Notes: generated from the letters alone by a model not told the origin. DNA of 64,000 nucleotides from Anaerolineae bacterium UTCFX1 (GCA_002050275.1 MWTB01000021.1:248001-312000), one strand, 5' to 3'. Numbered from the stretch's first letter, positions 7,699 through 17,893 are shown. Made by a program: numbers and translations.

Positions 7699-7712
7699 TC
7701 CCGCAGTAATAT
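7684..7712 (+). promoter_or_regulatory. promoter of the ArsR/metal-ATPase operon
   Basis: Consensus TTGACA (7684-7689), exactly 17 bases, and TAATAT (7707-7712). The -35 lies inside the upstream terminator hairpin and the -10 inside the ArsR operator. Confidence 0.85.
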
Positions 7713-7733
7713 ATGAACACTTGCTCAACTATT
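7708..7733. promoter_or_regulatory. 12-2-12 ArsR/SmtB-type operator
   Basis: AATATATGAACA - CT - TGCTCAACTATT is an imperfect 12-2-12 inverted repeat (9 of 12 positions symmetric), the standard architecture for ArsR/SmtB sensors such as CzrA, SmtB and CadC. It covers the -10 and the transcription start, so the apo-repressor would block transcription and metal would release it. Confidence 0.75.
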
Positions 7734-7738
7734 CAGCC

Positions 7739-8029
7739 ATGAAACTTACCGAACTCAAAGCCATTCAACTTGCCGAACTCTTCAGCGCCCTCAGCGACGC
7801 CAGCCGCGTGCGGATCATCGCCCTGCTTCTCGATGGCGAGATGGGCGTCGGCGCGCTTGCCGAGAAACTCAACATGACCGAATCCGCCGTGTCGCATCAA
7901 CTGCGCGGACTGCGTCAGATGCGTTTTGTCCGCGCGCGTAAATCTGGCAGGCAGGTGTTCTATCGCTTGGACGACGATCACGTTGAAAAACTATATCGCA
8001 TGGGTCTTGAGCACGTGGAGCACAAATAA
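7739..8029 (+). CDS. ArsR/SmtB-family metal sensor, CzrA-like alpha-5 site
   Basis: 96 residues from the ATG. A TTG at 7721 would add six residues; neither start has a Shine-Dalgarno, and the TTG would lie almost on the predicted transcription start. The helix-turn-helix is around MTESAVSHQLRGLRQMRFVR. The C-terminal helix carries Asp79, His81, His92 and His95 in the pattern DxHx10HxxH, which is exactly the alpha-5 zinc/cobalt site of CzrA. The N-terminal cysteines of the cadmium/lead alpha-3N sites are missing. It should repress the operon without metal and let go on binding Zn(II), and so drive the efflux ATPase 18 bases downstream. Confidence 0.9.
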   Translation: MKLTELKAIQLAELFSALSDASRVRIIALLLDGEMGVGALAEKLNMTESAVSHQLRGLRQMRFVRARKSGRQVFYRLDDDHVEKLYRMGLEHVEHK

Positions 8030-8047
8030 TCAATAAGGAATCATTTC

Positions 8048-10408
8048 ATGGAACAAACAATAGACATTGACATCCCTCTATTACTCCCAGGCGTGGAGAA
8101 CGAGAAAGACGAATGCCTCACACGGCTCGAAGCGGCATTTCAAGGCAAAAAGGGAATCATCCGCGCCCACGTTGAACGCGATAAATCGCCCATTGACCTG
8201 TGCCTGCATTACGACCCCAACCTGTTGACTCTTTCCGACGTGAAGCGGCTCGCCGAACTTGCTGGAGCGCAGATCGTCAACCGTTATCATCACGAATCGA
8301 TTCCCATCGAAAACATGGACTGTTCCGATTGCAGTCTCGTCATCGAGCATAGCGTTGGGCGCATGGAAGGCGTGTTGTCGGTCAATGTCAACTACCCCAC
8401 CGAAAAAATGTGGATCGAGTACGACAATCACAAGATCAACCGCGCCGCCATCGAAAAGCGAGTCCGTTCGTTGGGGTATCAAATTCCGCTTAATGAATTT
8501 CAAGCAAAGTTGCAAGAGAATCGAGAATTGCTGTTCAGCCTTTTATCAGGATTATTTCTGTTGATCGGCTGGCTTGGCGATACATTCTTCGGCTTCCCCA
8601 CATATCTCAGCATCGGATTCTTCGCCGTCGCCTACATTTTAGGCGGATGGGATGTCTCGCGTCACGCATGGCACGCGCTCCGCGAACGCCGCCTCGACAC
8701 CGACGGGCTGATGGTTGTCGCCGCAATTGGAGCGGCATTCCTCGGCGAATTTGCCGAAGGCGCTCTGCTTCTATTTCTGTTCAGCCTCGGTCACGCGCTG
8801 GAAGAACGCGCATTAGATCGCGCTCGTTCCGCCGTCCGCGCATTGGCTGACCTTGCGCCAAAAACTGCGCTGGTGAAACGCGACGGCAAAGAGCAGGAAC
8901 TGCCCGTTGAGTCTCTGCAACTCGATGATGTCGTCATCGCCCGCCCAGGCGTACGCATCCCTGTAGATGGAATCATTCTCGACGGAAATTCTGGCATTGA
9001 CCAATCCTCGGTTACAGGCGAATCGCTGCCCGTTGATAAAACGGTTGGCGATCAAGTGTTCGCCAGCACGGTCAACGGCGAGGGCGCATTGGAGATCAAA
9101 GTGACGCGCCTCGCAAAAGATTCAACGCTCGCCCGCGTGATGAAAATGGTCGAAGAGGCGCAAGCGCAAAAATCGCCGACCCAGCAGACCGTCGAGAAAT
9201 TTGAGCGGGTCTTCGTCCCCGCCGTGCTGATCCTCACCGCGCTCGTCATCGTCATCCCGCCGCTGTTCGGCTTCCCCTTCCGCGAATCGTTTTTACGCGC
9301 GATGACTCTGCTCGTCGCCGCGTCGCCATGCGCCCTCGCGCTCGGCACACCCGCCGCAATTCTCGCGGGCGTTGCGCAAGCCGCGCGAAACGGCGTGCTG
9401 GTCAAAGGCGGCGCGCATCTTGAAAATCTCGGTCTGCTCAAAGCCATCGCCTTCGACAAAACTGGAACCGTGACTCACGGTCAGCCCGAGGTGACGGATG
9501 CGGTTGTGTTCCCAGCCTCGGACGCCGCCCTGAGCGAGTCGAAGGGGTGGAGTGAAGCGGATTTATTATCCATCGCGGCGGGAGCGGAATCGAGATCCGC
9601 ACATCCGCTGGCGCAAGCGGTCGTCCGCGCGGCTCTAACTCAGGGTCTGCCTGTCTCGCCAGTGGACGATGTGGAGTCGCTGACGGGGCGCGGCTTGAAG
9701 GCGATGATGCGCGGCAAAACGATTTGGATCGGCAACCAGAAGTTGATGAACGAAGCGGGCGTCGCGCTTTCATCCGAATCAATTTCACGCGCCGAGGCGT
9801 TGCAAGGACAAGGCAAGAGTTTGATGTGGGTCGCTGAAAATAAAACCGCGATTGGCTTGATCGCGCTGGCAGACACGTTGCGAAAAGAAGCCGCGCCGAC
9901 GATGGACGCGCTCAAAAAATCAGGCGTGACGCACACCATCATGTTGACGGGCGATAATGCGCGTTCGGCATCCGCGATTGCAAATGAAGTTGGGCTGACC
10001 GAATTCCGCGCCGACCTCATGCCCGAAAATAAATTGACCATCATCCGCGAACTCGTGAAAGAATATGGTCAGGTTGCGATGATTGGTGACGGAGTCAACG
10101 ACGCGCCCGCACTCGCCAACGCCACTGTCGGCATCGCCATGGGCGGCGCAGGGACGGACGTTGCTTTGGAAACTGCCGATGTCGCGTTGATGGGCGATGA
10201 TCTCAGTAAACTTCCATTTGCTGTCGGCTTGGGACGCGCCACACGCGCGATCATCATTCAAAACTTATTCATCGCACTTGGCGTGATCGGTTTGCTCATT
10301 TTCACGTCATTGACTGGTATCATCAGCATCGGCATCGCCGTCATCTTCCATGAAGGAAGCACGCTGGTCGTGGTGGCGAATGCGTTGAGGTTGTTGAGAT
10401 ATAAATAA
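8048..10408 (+). CDS. P1B-type heavy-metal translocating ATPase
   Basis: 786 residues. A first HMA-like region (about 1-82) lacks CxxC. A second one has NMDCSDC with Cys92 and Cys95. Membrane helices follow from about 160. Actuator motif TGES is near 324-327, the SPC metal site is Ser426-Pro427-Cys428, the phosphorylated Asp470 is in DKTGT, and the hinge motifs TGDN and GDGVNDAP are intact. The last helix carries HEGST at 768-772, the P1B-4 (Co/Zn/Cd) type pattern and not the Asp of classic ZntA. It exports soft divalent metals and is presumably de-repressed by the upstream Zn-type ArsR. Residues about 491-503 (SDAALSESKGWSE) come from an in-frame copy of a CCCTGAGCG...GAAGGG repeat in the variable nucleotide-binding domain. 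Confidence 0.92.
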   Translation: MEQTIDIDIPLLLPGVENEKDECLTRLEAAFQGKKGIIRAHVERDKSPIDLCLHYDPNLLTLSDVKRLAELAGAQIVNRYHHESIPIENMDCSDCSLVIEHSVGRMEGVLSVNVNYPTEKMWIEYDNHKINRAAIEKRVRSLGYQIPLNEFQAKLQENRELLFSLLSGLFLLIGWLGDTFFGFPTYLSIGFFAVAYILGGWDVSRHAWHALRERRLDTDGLMVVAAIGAAFLGEFAEGALLLFLFSLGHALEERALDRARSAVRALADLAPKTALVKRDGKEQELPVESLQLDDVVIARPGVRIPVDGIILDGNSGIDQSSVTGESLPVDKTVGDQVFASTVNGEGALEIKVTRLAKDSTLARVMKMVEEAQAQKSPTQQTVEKFERVFVPAVLILTALVIVIPPLFGFPFRESFLRAMTLLVAASPCALALGTPAAILAGVAQAARNGVLVKGGAHLENLGLLKAIAFDKTGTVTHGQPEVTDAVVFPASDAALSESKGWSEADLLSIAAGAESRSAHPLAQAVVRAALTQGLPVSPVDDVESLTGRGLKAMMRGKTIWIGNQKLMNEAGVALSSESISRAEALQGQGKSLMWVAENKTAIGLIALADTLRKEAAPTMDALKKSGVTHTIMLTGDNARSASAIANEVGLTEFRADLMPENKLTIIRELVKEYGQVAMIGDGVNDAPALANATVGIAMGGAGTDVALETADVALMGDDLSKLPFAVGLGRATRAIIIQNLFIALGVIGLLIFTSLTGIISIGIAVIFHEGSTLVVVANALRLLRYK
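9528..9546. repeat. in-frame copy of a CCCTGAGCGAGTCGAAGGG-type repeat
   Basis: A 19-base imperfect palindrome of a kind usually found dispersed between genes in environmental bacteria lies in frame inside the N-domain of the metal ATPase and is read as ALSESKG. No frameshift results. Confidence 0.5.
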
Positions 10409-10443
10409 GAATAACCTTGCGAAGGCTCGAGGCCTTCGCAAGG

Positions 10444-10451
<8 letters not shown>
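10407..10451. terminator. bidirectional terminator between metal ATPase and uvrB
   Basis: A perfect 20-bp stem, 10407-10426 with 10432-10451, and a 5-base loop. It overlaps the stop codons of both convergent genes. A and T runs at the two ends let it work in both directions. Confidence 0.85.
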
Positions 10452-12480
<2,029 letters not shown>

Positions 12481-12507
12481 GTGAGTGTATATCCTGTGGG
12501 ATAATCT

Positions 12508-12519
12508 GAACGTACGTTC
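12508..12519. promoter_or_regulatory. candidate LexA (SOS) box of uvrB
   Basis: GAACGTACGTTC is a perfect 12-bp palindrome and matches GAAC-N4-GTTC, the core of the Gram-positive-type LexA site. It sits just downstream of the minus-strand TACAAT (12523-12528), at the predicted uvrB start of transcription. It is also 29 bases upstream of the -10 of the divergent methyltransferase gene, so it could affect both. Confidence 0.65.
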
Positions 12520-12522
12520 TAT

Positions 12523-12528
12523 ATTGTA
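12523..12528 (-). promoter_or_regulatory. -10 hexamer of uvrB (TACAAT)
   Basis: Reads TACAAT on the minus strand, with transcription expected to start inside the adjacent GAAC-N4-GTTC palindrome. This gives a leader of roughly 36 bases that contains a weak AGGAT ribosome-binding site. No good -35 is seen. Confidence 0.45.
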
Positions 12529-12547
12529 CCGCGAAACAGGCGACGCG

Positions 12548-12553
12548 TATAAT
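12548..12553 (+). promoter_or_regulatory. -10 hexamer TATAAT, six bases before ATG
   Basis: Consensus TATAAT, six bases, then the ATG at 12560. A weak -35 (TTGTAC, 12524-12529) lies 18 bases upstream. No ribosome-binding site, so a leaderless mRNA is expected. Confidence 0.6.
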
Positions 12554-12559
12554 ACCCGC

Positions 12560-13540
12560 ATGGACTCCTCCCTCAGCCTCGCCATCGCCGCACGGCAACC
12601 GCTGTTCGACGATGCGCACAACTCAGCCTTTCGCCTCTTCAACGGATTCGCCGAGGGCGACTCGACTCTTTCGCTAGACATCTACGCGCGGACATTGGTG
12701 ATTCACAATTACGCGGATGATCCAACAAAGAATCAATTTGTCATTGATAGCCTATTCAATGTTTTACCTGATCTTCTAGTTTGGCTACGCGCTGGAATTG
12801 TCAAACAGCGAAATGGACTCACGCAGGAGGACAAACGCGGCAAACTTCTCTTCGGCGATTCGCCCGACACAAAAATCAGCGAGCATGGAGTGTGGTACGC
12901 GCTCGACCTCACGATGAACCGCGATGCGAGTTTTTATCTTGATACAAGCCTGTTGCGAAAATGGTTGATCGAAAACATGCGAGGCAGATCGGTGTTGAAC
13001 ACGTTTGCCTATACCGGAAGTTTCGGTGTTGCGGCGTTGGCTGGCGGCGCGACTCGCGTCGTCCAAATTGATCGCAACCGCAAGTTTCTCGATCTGGCAA
13101 AACGATCGTACACGTTGAACGGATTCCAAATCAACACGAAAGATTTTGTCGCCCAGGATTTCTTCCCCGCCGTCAGCCGCTTCAAACACTCCAAACAATT
13201 TTTCGATTGCGTCATCCTCGATCCCCCATTCTTTTCGTCCACGTCCAAAGGCAAAGTGGATCAGGAAACAGAAAGCGCGCGGCTCATCAACAAAGTCCGC
13301 CCGCTGGTGAACGATGGCGGACATTTGGTGACGATCAACAACGCCTTGTATGTCAGCGGGCGGGAATACATGCGAACGCTGGAAGAATTATGCAAGGATG
13401 GATATTTGAAGATCGAAGAGTTGATCCCCGTCCCTGAGTCTTTCGTCGGGTACGGCAACATCGGCAAGCCGATCACCGATCCCGCGCCTTTCAACTATTC
13501 GACGAAGATCGCCGTGTTGAAGGTGCGGCGCAAAGCGTAG
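12560..13540 (+). CDS. class I SAM-dependent methyltransferase (RlmI/RlmK-like)
   Basis: 326 residues from the ATG at 12560; the longer frame to 12485 would read through the promoter. The SAM-binding motif [16 protein letters not shown] covers residues 145-160, with acidic Asp171 in motif II, and the catalytic-type motif DPPFF is at 221-225. This arrangement ([11 protein letters not shown] plus DPPxF) is that of 23S rRNA cytosine/guanine methyltransferases such as RlmI and the C-terminal half of RlmKL. The N-terminal part ([15 protein letters not shown]) resembles the domain that precedes the catalytic core there. rRNA is the likely target but the position cannot be set. It diverges from uvrB. 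Confidence 0.85.
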   Translation: MDSSLSLAIAARQPLFDDAHNSAFRLFNGFAEGDSTLSLDIYARTLVIHNYADDPTKNQFVIDSLFNVLPDLLVWLRAGIVKQRNGLTQEDKRGKLLFGDSPDTKISEHGVWYALDLTMNRDASFYLDTSLLRKWLIENMRGRSVLNTFAYTGSFGVAALAGGATRVVQIDRNRKFLDLAKRSYTLNGFQINTKDFVAQDFFPAVSRFKHSKQFFDCVILDPPFFSSTSKGKVDQETESARLINKVRPLVNDGGHLVTINNALYVSGREYMRTLEELCKDGYLKIEELIPVPESFVGYGNIGKPITDPAPFNYSTKIAVLKVRRKA

Positions 13541-13693
13541 AATTCAACGTCAAACCCTGCCTTCTTTTTCTGAAGAGAATATAATCGCGCTACATTCACA
13601 TCGTCGCTAGGGGCGTTACTATACGAGATCGTTCCATCGCAAAACAGTTTATGTCTTTCAGAGATCTGTGCCTCGATGCCCATCGAGCGCCGA

Positions 13694-14635
13694 TCAAACC
13701 GCAACGGACTTCCTTCGCCATATATTATATAGGCTGACGCCAAACAGAGTAAATCCAAGCGGGGTCGTGATGAGATACAAAACCCAATTTGTTTGCCACT
13801 GAAAATTTAGTAACGCGGCAAGCGCATAAAAAGAAACGCCTGCGACAGGGATGCCCAATAGCGAGAAATATTTCCACGCGGGAACGGGATTGTTGAAATT
13901 TGTCAGCATCGAGCCGTCTGCTTCCGTCAAACGATTCCAGCGCAATCCAAGATATGCCAGTCCCAACAAGATCGGCAGGATGATGATCGCAAGCGGCACA
14001 GTTGGCACGACGATGAAAAAGAACATCAACGCGAACATGCTCAGGATGACAACGCTTACCCAACGGCTGGGATGAAACGATTCGGAAGAACTCCAGTCTG
14101 CCAGCCAGTAAGCAGGGATGGCGAGAATCACCGCGGCAAAAGAAAATGTTGCAAATTCAGCGACAGAGGAAACTCCTCCATCAGGTTCGAACCACCACAT
14201 GATCGCCCACAAGCCGTAACAAAGCCCGATGGTTAGAGACAGCTTCAACGTCGAGAAAGGATTCGAGGCGCGTAGAGATTTCCGAATGGCGTACCATCCG
14301 ATCCAGACCGTGATGAGAGCGTGCCATGCGAGGGCAGTGAACGAAATCGAGAGAGGCAGGGATTCGTAAGTCGTCTGCACTACGATACCTTCGCCAAGCC
14401 AGCCAAAAACTGCGCCCGCAAGAAATAACGCCCAAATGTTTTTGACCCTGAAGCGCGAAACGAGATAGAGAAAGACAAACGCCATGAGCGAATACGCCAG
14501 CCAGGTCATCGTCCACTCACCCAGCGAATCGTCAGGCCGTTTGCGCGCCCAAAATAAGAGTTCCGAAAAAAAGAAGAAAATATAGCCTGTAGATAGAACG
14601 AGCAGAATGTTCTTAATTGTTTTCATAAAAATCAT
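13694..14635 (-). CDS. polytopic membrane protein of unknown function
   Basis: 313 residues with about nine or ten hydrophobic helices spread evenly from residue 8 to 303 and no soluble domain. Segments such as FFFFSELLFWARKRPDDS near the start and GYYSLLG-like loops are not diagnostic, and I do not recognise a family. The start could also be the ATG nine bases in (MKTIKN). It lies upstream of nothing in its own direction and converges on the methyltransferase gene. The 153-base gap between the two stops holds no clear terminator. Confidence 0.65.
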   Translation of the reverse strand: MIFMKTIKNILLVLSTGYIFFFFSELLFWARKRPDDSLGEWTMTWLAYSLMAFVFLYLVSRFRVKNIWALFLAGAVFGWLGEGIVVQTTYESLPLSISFTALAWHALITVWIGWYAIRKSLRASNPFSTLKLSLTIGLCYGLWAIMWWFEPDGGVSSVAEFATFSFAAVILAIPAYWLADWSSSESFHPSRWVSVVILSMFALMFFFIVVPTVPLAIIILPILLGLAYLGLRWNRLTEADGSMLTNFNNPVPAWKYFSLLGIPVAGVSFYALAALLNFQWQTNWVLYLITTPLGFTLFGVSLYNIWRRKSVAV

Positions 14636-14672
14636 TACAGGGTTTTATGGGGAAACGCTGCATCGATAAATT

Positions 14673-15776
14673 TCACTCGCATCCATTCGCCATGTGTTCC
14701 TCGAACGTTTCGGCAAAGTTGTGAAACCCCGAACCGTCACACTTCGCGCGGAAGAAGAAATACGGCGTCTCAGCAGAGAACGCGACCGCTTGCAGAGAAT
14801 CCAAGCCGGGATTGGAGATCGGCGCGGGGGGCAAGCCTGTGTAGAGATAGGTGTTGAACGGCGAGTCGAATTTCAGGTCGTTCAAACTGAGCGGATTCTT
14901 CCACCACGTTCCAACGGAGAAATCAAACCCAAGCGCGTACTGGATCGTCGGGTCGGCGTCGAGTTTCATGCCGATGTTCAAGCGATTGAGATAGACCGAA
15001 GCGATCAACGGCTTCTCTTCATCTTGCACAGCCTCGCGCTCCACAATGGACGCGAGAGTGACCGCTTCGTATACGGTGAGTCCTTGTCTCTCAAAACCAT
15101 GTGTCAGCTCGGGAGTAAGTTTCAGTGAAAAATTGCGGAGGAGTTCATCCATCAACTCGTTGACGGATGTGTTGCGCGAAAGGATGTACGAATCGGGGAA
15201 GAGGAATCCTTCGGCAGAGTCTGCATCAGCAAGGAAATCGTAATCATCGCGACGAGTCTGCGCGGCGGCGAGAAATTCGTCAGGTGAAATCGCTAAGCCT
15301 GAGGTCGGGAGAGACACGGCGATCTCTTCCATCCGCCAGCCTGCGAGAATCGTGAACGTCGCTTCGGCGGCGCTCGCATCTTGAATTTCGCGCGCAATAT
15401 CAATTGCAGACATCGTCGCACCGAGTTTGTACTCGCCCGCTTGAATGGACGTATCCAAGCCCGAATACACCAAATAGTCGCGGAACGATGCCGCGTCGCG
15501 GATCAACGCCGCATCTTGCAGACTCGCGGCAATTGAATCTACTGATTGTCCCGGCTCGATTCTGAAATTTCGTTCGCTCGCATCATTGTTCAGCGGACGG
15601 GTGAGCAAACCGTCGTACCACAGCAATCGTGCGGAATATTGCGCGCGTTGAACTATCGTGAGCCACGGCGCGGGCGGACCGTAAATCCGCGCGGCTTCGG
15701 AGGGGATGGTGATGAACGTCACGAGGAAGCAGAGGAGGATGAAGAGGACTAGGAGGATTGGGAGAATTTTTCGCAT
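14673..15776 (-). CDS. mltG: MltG, endolytic murein transglycosylase
   Basis: 367 residues. An N-terminal membrane anchor (MRKILPILLVLFILLCFLV) precedes a LysM-like region around GQSVDSIAASLQDAALI and the YceG catalytic domain. The active-site Glu lies in TLASIVEREAVQDEEKPLIA and is followed by YLNRLNIGMKLDADPTIQYA, both nearly invariant in the family. MltG cleaves nascent glycan strands next to the peptidoglycan synthases on the outer face of the membrane. It lies behind ruvX on the minus strand, a neighbourhood seen in many bacteria. A palindromic repeat block separates it from ruvX. Presence of MltG supports a peptidoglycan wall. Confidence 0.95.
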   Translation of the reverse strand: MRKILPILLVLFILLCFLVTFITIPSEAARIYGPPAPWLTIVQRAQYSARLLWYDGLLTRPLNNDASERNFRIEPGQSVDSIAASLQDAALIRDAASFRDYLVYSGLDTSIQAGEYKLGATMSAIDIAREIQDASAAEATFTILAGWRMEEIAVSLPTSGLAISPDEFLAAAQTRRDDYDFLADADSAEGFLFPDSYILSRNTSVNELMDELLRNFSLKLTPELTHGFERQGLTVYEAVTLASIVEREAVQDEEKPLIASVYLNRLNIGMKLDADPTIQYALGFDFSVGTWWKNPLSLNDLKFDSPFNTYLYTGLPPAPISNPGLDSLQAVAFSAETPYFFFRAKCDGSGFHNFAETFEEHMANGCE

Positions 15777-15790
15777 TTGAAATATCCGCT

Positions 15791-15915
15791 GGTTGAGTAG
15801 CCCGAGGCGTTAGCCGAGGGCGTATCGAAACCAGCGAGTAACCTGTGAATAATTTACTACATGCGTAGTGATGGTTTCGATACGTCCCGCGAACTGCACG
15901 CGGGACTACTCAACC
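15791..15915. repeat. nested palindromic intergenic repeat (REP/MITE-like), overlaps ruvX stop
   Basis: Outer arms GGTTGAGTAG (15791-15800) and CTACTCAACC (15906-15915) enclose CGTATCGAAACCA (15821-15833) with TGGTTTCGATACG (15872-15884). Smaller stems lie inside: ACTAC/GTAGT around 15856-15869 and GTCCCGCG/CGCGGGAC around 15884-15906. The outer right arm supplies the TGA stop of ruvX. No transposase is encoded. Confidence 0.8.
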
Positions 15916-16332
15916 ACCGATGTTTGGATGAGATTCAAGATATGAGCGCAATATCGCCACCGCCGCCAACGAATCGTGATGACCCGCGCGTTTCTTGCGC
16001 GAGACTCCCATTTCGATCACAGCCGCGCGCGCGTCTTGCGTGCTGAACGATTCATCGAACAACTCAACAGGGATTTGAGTCTGCTCGCGCAGCGCGTCGG
16101 CGAATTTCGCGGCTCGCTTCCCCGCGAGATTCGGCTTCCCTTCCTCGTCGAACGATTGACCGACAACGATCACGCCGACTTCGTTTTCAGCGGCAAGGTT
16201 CGCCACTTGCGCCGCGTCAAGCAGACGCGACACATGCTCGATCACTTTGAACGGGCTGGCGATCGTCGTCGTCAGATCGCTGAGCGCAAGACCGATCCGC
16301 TTTTCGCCATGGTCAACCGCTAGGATACGCAT
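15910..16332 (-). CDS. ruvX: RuvX/YqgF, putative Holliday-junction resolvase / pre-16S rRNA nuclease
   Basis: 140 residues, the normal family length. The RNase-H-like fold is shown by the catalytic Asp7 in RILAVDHGEKRIGLALSD, the conserved VVGQSFDEEG loop, ELFDESFST and the terminal D in HHDSLAAVAILRSYL. The family processes the 5' end of 16S rRNA in E. coli and has also been proposed to resolve Holliday junctions. It is between the baseplate-J-like gene and mltG on the minus strand. The last codons and the stop lie in a palindromic repeat, so the C-terminal tail may have been reset by repeat insertion. Confidence 0.95.
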   Translation of the reverse strand: MRILAVDHGEKRIGLALSDLTTTIASPFKVIEHVSRLLDAAQVANLAAENEVGVIVVGQSFDEEGKPNLAGKRAAKFADALREQTQIPVELFDESFSTQDARAAVIEMGVSRKKRAGHHDSLAAVAILRSYLESHPNIGG

Positions 16333-16391
16333 AAAATTCTCTCATTGTTAAACGCACAAAGACTTCTTCCGCTTTCCATCTTCCTTTTTCT

Positions 16392-17885
16392 TCATTCGCT
16401 CACCACCTCGATTTGGAACGGCGGCAACGGGACCCACTGCCACCAGGCTGGCGACATCAAGATTTCAGGTTCGTTCTTCCATGTGAACGCCTTCTCTAAG
16501 CGCGAACGCGCCGCATCAACGCTCAAACCGCGAATTAAATACACAATTTGCGCCGAGTTGACGGTTTGAACGATCTGCCGTTCAGCGCGAATACGCCAAC
16601 GCGCCGAGCCGTCTTCGCCAATCGTAGGACTTCCGACAGAATCGATCTTCAACGCAGAATCAGGCATCGGATGAAAACCTGCGGGGAGAGACGCATTCAG
16701 CGCTAATGCGGCAAGCGTCGTCAGGTCGGAAGCCGAGGCGTACCGCGCAGAATATTCCGCCTGCACGGTTAACGTCAGCGTCGAACCAGCCGCGCCGGCA
16801 GGAGGATCGTACTCTTCTAAAAAAATCTGCGATGCAGCGATCGTCTCGTCAAAAAGAATATCGCCCGCTTCGAGTTTTTTAAGGAATTCGTTTCGCGCGC
16901 GCTCGTCAAGCGTTTGCATCACTGCTTCCTTCACGCGCGCACGGTCCGCATCGCTCGCCTGCGCAGATGATTTGTCGCGTCCGCCGCTCGTTGGCTCGGG
17001 ATTCGTACCCGCTAGAGAAAGCCCAAGCGCGCCGCGAATCGCCAGCAATGAGTCGGCTGGCATATTTCCAATTGTGCCGCCTATCAGCGCCTCCACCGGG
17101 ACTTCAAGCGTCCTGCCCACGCCCGCGTTCACTACGCCCGTCTCCAGCGTTACAAACTGCACAAGCGGGTCGCCCGCCGTCTCAACGATCGTGCCTTCAG
17201 GAATCGTCACCGCATTCGCCGTCAGGTTGCGGAACAATATCACGCCGCGCGCTTTCGATTGCGGCGTTGTGCCTTCGCCAGTCACAGTCACAGTTTGATC
17301 GCCGTCAAGGATGACACGCATTTCACGCATGGGAATATTGCCCGTCACATACGCCGATTTTGTAAATTCGCTTGCAGTGACAGGCAACGCGGCGTTTTGC
17401 GTCTCAACGACTGGGTGCAACCGGATTCGCGCACGCGGGACGAACAACGCAACGATCGCAAACACAGACAACGCGCCGACCACAAACGCGCTCAATCGCA
17501 CAACCGAATGCGCGCGCCATGTTCCTTCACGAACTTGAACCCGCTCGCGTTCTTCGCGTAAATTTGGCTTGGGGGGGCGCCACGCTGCCAATTTCGGCGG
17601 AGCCGCATTCCAAGTTTTCTTCTGCGCCTCCACCGTGGATTTAAATACTGTAATGCCGAGTTCTTCCGCCGCCGCGCGGATGCTTCGCACGCGCGTCACA
17701 ACTCCTAGCTGCGCGCCCAACGCAGAGGCGTGCCGTTGTAGGATCTTGAATTCGGCTTGCTTCAGCGCGACTTTCTCAAACTTAGGGATGACGAGCAAAA
17801 TACGCGGCGTTTTCGCCCACGACATTCTATCGCGCACGGAAATAAAATCGTCGTGTGTTTCGACGGTGATAATTTGCGTCTTCAT
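16392..17885 (-). CDS. baseplate-J/gp47-like one-pass membrane protein
   Basis: About 497 residues. A soluble N-terminal domain (1-110) starts THDDFISVRDRMSWAKTPRI. A basic, proline-rich linker and one membrane helix (about 127-150, VVRLSAFVVGALSVFAIVAL) follow, then a large outer region. That region has the beta-rich pattern RGVILFRNLTANAVTIPEGT... annotated as baseplate J/gp47-like in Chloroflexota. No phage or contractile-system genes are near, so a phage role is not supported; a cell-envelope role is more likely. I chose the ATG at 17885; a TTG sits one codon upstream. It is first in a minus-strand run with ruvX and mltG. Confidence 0.65.
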   Translation of the reverse strand: MKTQIITVETHDDFISVRDRMSWAKTPRILLVIPKFEKVALKQAEFKILQRHASALGAQLGVVTRVRSIRAAAEELGITVFKSTVEAQKKTWNAAPPKLAAWRPPKPNLREERERVQVREGTWRAHSVVRLSAFVVGALSVFAIVALFVPRARIRLHPVVETQNAALPVTASEFTKSAYVTGNIPMREMRVILDGDQTVTVTGEGTTPQSKARGVILFRNLTANAVTIPEGTIVETAGDPLVQFVTLETGVVNAGVGRTLEVPVEALIGGTIGNMPADSLLAIRGALGLSLAGTNPEPTSGGRDKSSAQASDADRARVKEAVMQTLDERARNEFLKKLEAGDILFDETIAASQIFLEEYDPPAGAAGSTLTLTVQAEYSARYASASDLTTLAALALNASLPAGFHPMPDSALKIDSVGSPTIGEDGSARWRIRAERQIVQTVNSAQIVYLIRGLSVDAARSRLEKAFTWKNEPEILMSPAWWQWVPLPPFQIEVVSE

Positions 17886-17893
17886 CAAGGCTG

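Noticed and set aside
12481..12681. N-terminal extension of uvrB by 67 codons
   Set aside because: It would run through the divergent promoter region into the methyltransferase gene; UvrB proteins begin at MDFKL-type sequence as at 12480.
13495..13758. Small minus-strand frame (87 residues) between the methyltransferase and membrane protein genes
   Set aside because: Overlaps both neighbouring genes, lacks a ribosome-binding site and resembles no family I know; not enough to call a gene or a remnant.
14183..14200. GGTTCGAACC, which resembles a tRNA T-arm
   Set aside because: It lies in the membrane protein gene, and no acceptor stem or anticodon arm can be folded around it.
15791..15915. 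Possible insertion sequence
   Set aside because: Strong terminal palindromes but only 125 bp and no transposase; kept as a palindromic repeat.
16392..17885. Phage tail/baseplate assignment
   Set aside because: No other tail, sheath or lysis gene within the window; only the domain style matches.
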